Shown: positions 22,725-26,725 of the stretch, one piece after another
Layout of the letters: each line of letters begins with the position of its first letter
How positions within the stretch are numbered: the first letter of the stretch is position 1
NCBI GenBank assembly: GCA_003598085.1
Contig: QZKU01000116.1
Span: forward strand, 1-26,725
Direction of reading: 5' to 3'
DNA from: Candidatus Abyssobacteria bacterium SURF_5
GTDB lineage: Bacteria; Abyssobacteria; SURF-5
DNA length: 26,725 nt
The notes under the pieces: model-generated
Told to the model about the DNA's origin: nothing
What the model saw: only the letters and a program-made list of their open reading frames with translations
Database searches by the model: none
Position numbers and translations under genes: made by a program

Positions 22725-23375
22725 ATGAAATATCTTCTGATCCTGGGATTGCTTGCGGCTTTTGCCTTGAATCGTTCATCGTCCAAGGCCGAGGCCGCCG
22801 ATTATGTCGTCGACCCCGCCCAGACCATACTGGTGGTGCGCCTGTTCAAGGCCGGAATCGGGTCGGCGCTCGCTCATGATCATATTATTCGCGCGGCCGA
22901 TCCTGCCGGTGAAGCAGTCATTAATTTTGAAAATCCTTCCGCATCCTCTCTGTGGGTGGAGGTTCGGACCGACGCCTTGAAAGCCGACGAACTTTCCATG
23001 CGCAAAAAATATGGGCTTACCAAGGAAATGAGTGAGAAGGATCGGCGGGAAGTGCAGGAGACCATGCTCTCAAAAAAGCAGATGGACGCAAAAGCGTATC
23101 CAACCATTCGGTTTGAATCGACCAAAATCGAGATGCTCTCGGAAGGCCAATTTCTGATTACCGGAAGCCTGACGATCCATGGGGTGAAAAATCAGGTTTC
23201 CTTTCCAGCCGTAGTGAAAAAGCTGAACGGGACGCTCAGCGGGCAGGCATCATTTCGTTTTAAACAGAGCGATTTTAAAATCCAGCCTTACAGCGCCTTC
23301 TTCGGAACGGTTCGCAATCAGGATGAGTCGGTTATGAATGTCGATCTCGTCCTGGCACCAAAAACACCCGAGTAG
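22725..23375 (+). CDS. YceI-family secreted lipocalin-like protein
   Basis: A 216-residue protein with a signal peptide (KYLLILGLLAAFALNRSSSK, then AEA). The mature part is the YceI beta-barrel: YVVDPAQTILVVRLFK, HDHIIRA, the MDAKAYPTIRFEST block, and LTIHGVKNQVSFPAVV. YceI barrels bind long isoprenoid chains such as polyprenols. This fits the neighbouring divergent reductase gene, whose family reduces isoprenoids, but the shared substrate is inference. The frame opens at 22710, while the ATG at 22725 has CGGAG at 7 nt and starts the signal peptide. Confidence 0.9.
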   Translation: MKYLLILGLLAAFALNRSSSKAEAADYVVDPAQTILVVRLFKAGIGSALAHDHIIRAADPAGEAVINFENPSASSLWVEVRTDALKADELSMRKKYGLTKEMSEKDRREVQETMLSKKQMDAKAYPTIRFESTKIEMLSEGQFLITGSLTIHGVKNQVSFPAVVKKLNGTLSGQASFRFKQSDFKIQPYSAFFGTVRNQDESVMNVDLVLAPKTPE

Positions 23376-23384
23376 GATACGGCG

Positions 23385-24338
23385 TCACTTCGCCCGACCC
23401 TGTCTAAGGGCGGCCATGGAATCGGCCATCGCAAGAAAATCGACGGGCGCATCGAATGGTTCATGCCTGAACTCTCGATAAGCGCGCGATACGTTGAAGA
23501 CGATCCTCTCGGGTTCGGTCCACGCGGCATACGGGCCGGGATCGATCCGCCGTGCCGCTTCGGCTTCCGGAAGGCCACGATCAAAGCATGCCTGTGCCTC
23601 TCGATACACAAACTGGAGATACTCCTTCATTTCGGCGGCGCCCTCCACCCCGCAAAGCGGACCGTGGCCCGGGACGATTTTTTCCGGAGCGAGCGCTACA
23701 ATTCTTTCCAGCGCCTCGATCCATTTCTGAAAAGTTCCTTCCCAACCTATCGGGGTGCACATCCGAAAGATGATGTCGCCGGCGTACAGGATGCGTTCTT
23801 CGGGAAAAAAGACAATGACGTCGGTTGAGGTGTGGGCGGGGCCGACATACAGCAGATCCACCGCGCTGTCATCTATGTAAAGGGTAAGCCGGTCGTCGAA
23901 CAGCAGTGTCGGCGGGGTCGGGACTATATCCGAGAAGTCGAACGACGCAAGCGCTCGCTGCAGTCCGGCCATGCCGGCGTTTGCCGCCGGCATTTGTTTC
24001 ATCGCCTGCGTCAACTGGGGGGACATCTTCAGCATTTCCTCGCGGAACCCGCGGTGTGCGATGATTTCGGCGTCTTTTACCAGTTGATTGCCCCAGCAGT
24101 GGTCGCCGTTGTGGTGGGTGTTCACGAGACGTCGAACCGGCTTCTTGATCCTTTCCGCCACCTGGGCCAGCATTGCCTGCGTCAGCCGGAGGTCGAACAG
24201 TGTGTCAATAAGAAGAGAACCGTCCTTGCCGGTTATGATTCCCGCATTGCTCCAACCGAGGCCATCATCCTTCTGCAAATAGCCGTATGCGCGCTCGGAC
24301 AGGCGCACCAGGCCTAATTCGTTTCTCGATCGGCTCAT
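23385..24338 (-). CDS. MBL-fold metallo-hydrolase (HxNxDH variant)
   Basis: A 317-residue metallo-beta-lactamase-fold protein. The first metal motif reads NTHHNGDHCWGN, giving HxNxDH in place of the usual HxHxDH; this variant is common in one MBL subgroup. Downstream AHTSTD and a metal Asp in YAGDIIF, then PGHGPL, supply the remaining ligands. Hydrolysis of a thioester, lactone or ester is likely, but the substrate cannot be assigned. No signal peptide is visible. The ATG has an AGGAGGG site, and a good promoter lies upstream. Confidence 0.88.
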   Translation of the reverse strand: MSRSRNELGLVRLSERAYGYLQKDDGLGWSNAGIITGKDGSLLIDTLFDLRLTQAMLAQVAERIKKPVRRLVNTHHNGDHCWGNQLVKDAEIIAHRGFREEMLKMSPQLTQAMKQMPAANAGMAGLQRALASFDFSDIVPTPPTLLFDDRLTLYIDDSAVDLLYVGPAHTSTDVIVFFPEERILYAGDIIFRMCTPIGWEGTFQKWIEALERIVALAPEKIVPGHGPLCGVEGAAEMKEYLQFVYREAQACFDRGLPEAEAARRIDPGPYAAWTEPERIVFNVSRAYREFRHEPFDAPVDFLAMADSMAALRQGRAK

Positions 24339-24381
24339 AAGAGACCCTCCTGTACCGATTAATGCACGAAGCTTTCCCGCA

Positions 24382-24410
24382 AATATAGTGATTGGCGGCG
24401 CTCAAGTCAA
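24382..24410 (-). promoter_or_regulatory. Sigma70-type promoter of the MBL-fold gene
   Basis: On the minus strand TTGACT (24405-24410) and TATATT (24382-24387) are 17 bp apart. Each matches the consensus at five of six positions. Confidence 0.75.
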
Positions 24411-24429
24411 GTTGGGAGCGGAATGCCGG

Positions 24430-24459
24430 TTGATTACAGGCGAAAACAAAAACTATAAT
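24430..24459 (+). promoter_or_regulatory. Sigma70-type promoter of the sulfatase-fold gene
   Basis: TTGATT (24430-24435) precedes a perfect TATAAT (24454-24459) by 18 bp. It is divergent from, and next to, the MBL-fold promoter, so the two genes could be co-regulated. Confidence 0.65.
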
Positions 24460-24494
24460 AAAGGAACATCTGGAGGAGGAAGCGGGAAAAAGGA

Positions 24495-26618
24495 ATGGTA
24501 AATTCTGCAATCGGTTCTGATCGCGCAGCAATGCGAAGCGCCGCACAAATTGCCGTCGGCGTCGGTATCATCTGGGCGTTGACAAGTCTGAGCATCGAGA
24601 GCATTATGCTCATCCGGTATTTCCATCAACTGCCCGATAACAATTTCATCACCAAAATTATGAATGACGCGATCCGCCTCTTTCCGTTGGCTCACGCCTG
24701 GCTCGCGTTGCGCATTTTGGCCTTCTATATTTTATTGGGCACCTTTGTTGGATTACTATCAGGGGCTTCGACCGCAGCCTCGATGGGATGGCCGACAACA
24801 CGCACGCGGAAAATAGTCTTCACCTGCGTCACGTGTCTGTACCTGGGGCTTGTCATGTTGTTCGTCTTCTGGAAGTTCTACTTCCATTTTCCCGCCGCCG
24901 TCCCGGAGTACAGGATGTACGAGCCGGTCCTGTCCCTGGTAAAGCGGACGGGACCTGTTCATTTCCGCGTCGCAGGCTCGGTGTTCTTTCTGGTTCATGG
25001 GCTCCTGCTTGTCTGGAGGTTTCGCAGTATTGCGGCAGTAAGAGTCAAGCGGGCGGCGCAGTTTTGGAAACCGGCTATCGTCATGCTGGCGGTGGCTGCG
25101 CTTTTTTCGGTTGTGAAGGAATTGCGCGCGTCGCCTGAAAATAATAAAGGCCCTAATATCATTCTTCTCTGCTTCGATTCGCTTCTTCCGAGTCACCTTC
25201 ACTCGGAGAGGTATCCCCGGAACACGTCGCCTCACATGGACCGGTTCCGCAGCGAGAGCGTCTTCTTCCGGCAGGCATTTAGCCCCCTTGCGCGCACAAT
25301 GCCTTCATGGGCGAGCATGCTGACCGGCGCCTACCCGCATCGGCACGGAATTCGATGGGACCTTCCTTCGCGGGACCGGCGCAAGATCATCGCTCCGAAC
25401 CTGCTCACTGAACTTGGAAAAAACGACTACTATCTCGCCTTTATGACCGACGATTCCACGTTTTCCTATATGGAGCCGTCAATGGGGTGGGACACCGTCG
25501 TGCAGCCCGAGCCCGGGTATTTCAATTTTCTCACCTGCTACGCACTGAAATTGAACCTGATCGAAATGTTCGGGAATAACGCTGTCGGCGAGCTCTTCTT
25601 TCCATTGAAGAAATTCAATCGGGCCGTTTCCTACACGTATCTGCCCGAGGAGATGACCGATCAGATCGTGCGCATGCTGCATAAGCTGAAGAGCAAGGAG
25701 CGGTTCCTGCTGGCGGTCCATTTTGATGTTCTCCATGCTCCCGGCACCGTCCCCTATCCTCATTATCGCCATTTTGAAAACGGGGCGTTTGAGATTCCCT
25801 ATCGATTCATATTCGGAGAGACCGATCTCTCGTTCCTGGAAGCGGAGTTCTCCGAATCTCCTGATCAGCGCGACGAAGTCGAATGGCATCAGACGCTGAT
25901 CTACGACAAGCTCTTTCGGGCGAGCGATGAACAGTTCGGCGTCATCTGGGAGACCATTCAGCAGCTTCAGCTTGATCAAAACTCGCTGATTATCCTCTGC
26001 TCCGACCACGGCGAAAACCTGGGTGTCGTCCCGCATCACGGGAATACTCTGCACCAGGGCGACGACGCGAACTCGATCATCCTGATGGTGCGCCTTCCGG
26101 GAGGAGGCTCCGGCGCACTGGAATTCGACGACGCGGTGAGCAACGCGGACATTTTCCCGACGATTCTCGACTATCTCGGCCGAGAGATTCCCGGGACGGT
26201 GGAGGGGATCTCTCTGCTGCCCCTGATGGAGGGCATGGCTGGCCAGCCAGGCCGGTTCCTATTCGCCGAGACTGCGCTGAATTTTCTCTCACTCAAGGCC
26301 AGTGGATATGCCCCGGATCATCCGATGCTCGGGAATCCGATGCGGGTATATTCCCTGGAGCCTGACGGCAAGATAGCGGTCGATGAGAAATTCTGCCGCG
26401 AGATCATGGGCTCGCGCGATTTCATGGTGAGGAGCCGTGACCACAAGCTTGTGGCCTTTCCGCGCCTCGACGGCAGCCTGCGGTATAGTCTGTATGACGT
26501 GAAGAATGATCCCGAAAATACGGTCGATATTAAAACAGATGATCCGCAGACTTATTCTTTCCTGGTGCCCATCTTGAACGATTACATTCGCGAACAACCT
26601 CTGGACCCCTGCGATTGA
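24495..26618 (+). CDS. Membrane-anchored sulfatase/phosphotransferase-fold protein
   Basis: A 707-residue protein. The N-terminal 205 residues carry four to five hydrophobic segments. The rest is an extracytoplasmic alkaline-phosphatase-superfamily domain: NIILLCFDS (metal Asp228), ARTMPSWASMLTG (266-278), SDHGEN (about 503-508), and SNADIFPTILDYLG near residue 552. The sulfatase consensus C/S-x-P-S-R is replaced by T268-M-P-S-W, so formylglycine cannot form. A Thr nucleophile is the arrangement in LtaS and EptA-type phosphotransferases, so a cell-envelope phosphotransferase or phosphodiesterase is more likely. GGAGGAGG lies about 14 nt before the ATG, which is rather far. Confidence 0.82.
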   Translation: MVNSAIGSDRAAMRSAAQIAVGVGIIWALTSLSIESIMLIRYFHQLPDNNFITKIMNDAIRLFPLAHAWLALRILAFYILLGTFVGLLSGASTAASMGWPTTRTRKIVFTCVTCLYLGLVMLFVFWKFYFHFPAAVPEYRMYEPVLSLVKRTGPVHFRVAGSVFFLVHGLLLVWRFRSIAAVRVKRAAQFWKPAIVMLAVAALFSVVKELRASPENNKGPNIILLCFDSLLPSHLHSERYPRNTSPHMDRFRSESVFFRQAFSPLARTMPSWASMLTGAYPHRHGIRWDLPSRDRRKIIAPNLLTELGKNDYYLAFMTDDSTFSYMEPSMGWDTVVQPEPGYFNFLTCYALKLNLIEMFGNNAVGELFFPLKKFNRAVSYTYLPEEMTDQIVRMLHKLKSKERFLLAVHFDVLHAPGTVPYPHYRHFENGAFEIPYRFIFGETDLSFLEAEFSESPDQRDEVEWHQTLIYDKLFRASDEQFGVIWETIQQLQLDQNSLIILCSDHGENLGVVPHHGNTLHQGDDANSIILMVRLPGGGSGALEFDDAVSNADIFPTILDYLGREIPGTVEGISLLPLMEGMAGQPGRFLFAETALNFLSLKASGYAPDHPMLGNPMRVYSLEPDGKIAVDEKFCREIMGSRDFMVRSRDHKLVAFPRLDGSLRYSLYDVKNDPENTVDIKTDDPQTYSFLVPILNDYIREQPLDPCD

Positions 26619-26628
26619 GCGCGGCACA

Positions 26629-26725
26629 ATCGAGTAGGAGGCGGAGTCGCCCCCGCCGACCTCTCACACCACCGGGCATACGGTTCCGTACCACGGCGGT
26701 TCATGAAGTACCTAAGCTTGCTGAA
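26629..26725 (-). mobile_element. 3' end of a group II intron (truncated by the window)
   Basis: On the minus strand a domain V-like hairpin (26668-26700) has ACCGCCG pairing with CGGTGGT, and TACG pairing with CGTA around a 4-nt loop. Domain VI follows: GAG and AGG pair with CTC and CCT and leave a single bulged A (26635), the expected branch point. The intron ends CGAT, 7 nt from the branch A, at about 26629. The intron-encoded reverse transcriptase and 5' part lie beyond the window. The 3' exon begins 11 nt after the sulfatase-fold stop codon, antisense to that gene. Confidence 0.78.

Noticed and set aside
1-26725. CRISPR array, rRNA or tRNA genes
   Set aside because: No direct repeats with regular spacing and no recognisable rRNA or tRNA sequences were seen.

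Overview
This is a bacterial chromosomal segment, probably from an uncultured Gram-negative anaerobe. It encodes a periplasmic-type tetraheme cytochrome c, corrinoid-type methyl-transfer enzymes, several signal-peptide proteins and c-di-GMP (PilZ) signalling. Gene density is high, GC content is moderate to high, Shine-Dalgarno sites are mostly clear, and sigma70-like promoters can be read. The lineage cannot be fixed from the sequence alone. Deltaproteobacteria-like or candidate-phylum bacteria are the best guess. No rRNA, tRNA or CRISPR array was seen.

Layout. 260-3305 (minus): two secreted proteins, an FG-GAP/VCBS repeat protein and an unrecognised one, each with its own terminator. 3544-4662 (minus): a GNAT-type acetyltransferase. 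4850-8605 (minus): a tight five-gene run made of a UroD/MtaA-type methyltransferase, a stand-alone methionine-synthase activation-domain protein, a homocysteine S-methyltransferase, a YcgR-like PilZ protein and a small GspE-N-like protein. 8800-11921 (plus): a HEAT-repeat protein, a tandem cyclic-nucleotide-binding-domain protein and an SDR oxidoreductase. 11945-13139 (minus): a Lrp/AsnC ligand-binding (RAM) domain alone, a BCAM0308-like zinc-ribbon protein and a second zinc-ribbon protein. 13283-15283 (minus): a coupled operon of a secreted LamG/DUF1080-like protein, an encapsulated-ferritin-type protein (EncFtn) and a CDF metal transporter. 15474-17079 (minus): a tetraheme cytochrome c, a possible leaderless small ORF and an ankyrin-repeat protein. 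17239-18459 (plus): a polytopic AZOBR_p60025-like membrane protein. 18476-22498 (minus): a double geranylgeranyl-reductase-like flavoprotein followed closely by the ribosome-assembly GTPase Der. 22725-23375 (plus): a YceI protein. 23385-24338 (minus): an MBL-fold hydrolase. 24495-26618 (plus): a membrane-anchored sulfatase-fold enzyme. 26629 to the window edge: the 3' end of a group II intron on the minus strand.

How the genes work together. The operon at 6064-8605 has the methyl-donor side, the reactivation module and the homocysteine acceptor module of a corrinoid methionine-forming system, but no corrinoid-binding or folate-binding module is present in the window. The operon at 13283-15283 couples an iron-oxidising EncFtn ferritin to a metal exporter, with no encapsulin shell gene and no encapsulin-targeting tail. 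These two operons, the fused double flavoprotein and two apparently leaderless genes (near 16356 and 17239) are the most interesting parts. The remaining genes look like ordinary housekeeping or accessory functions.
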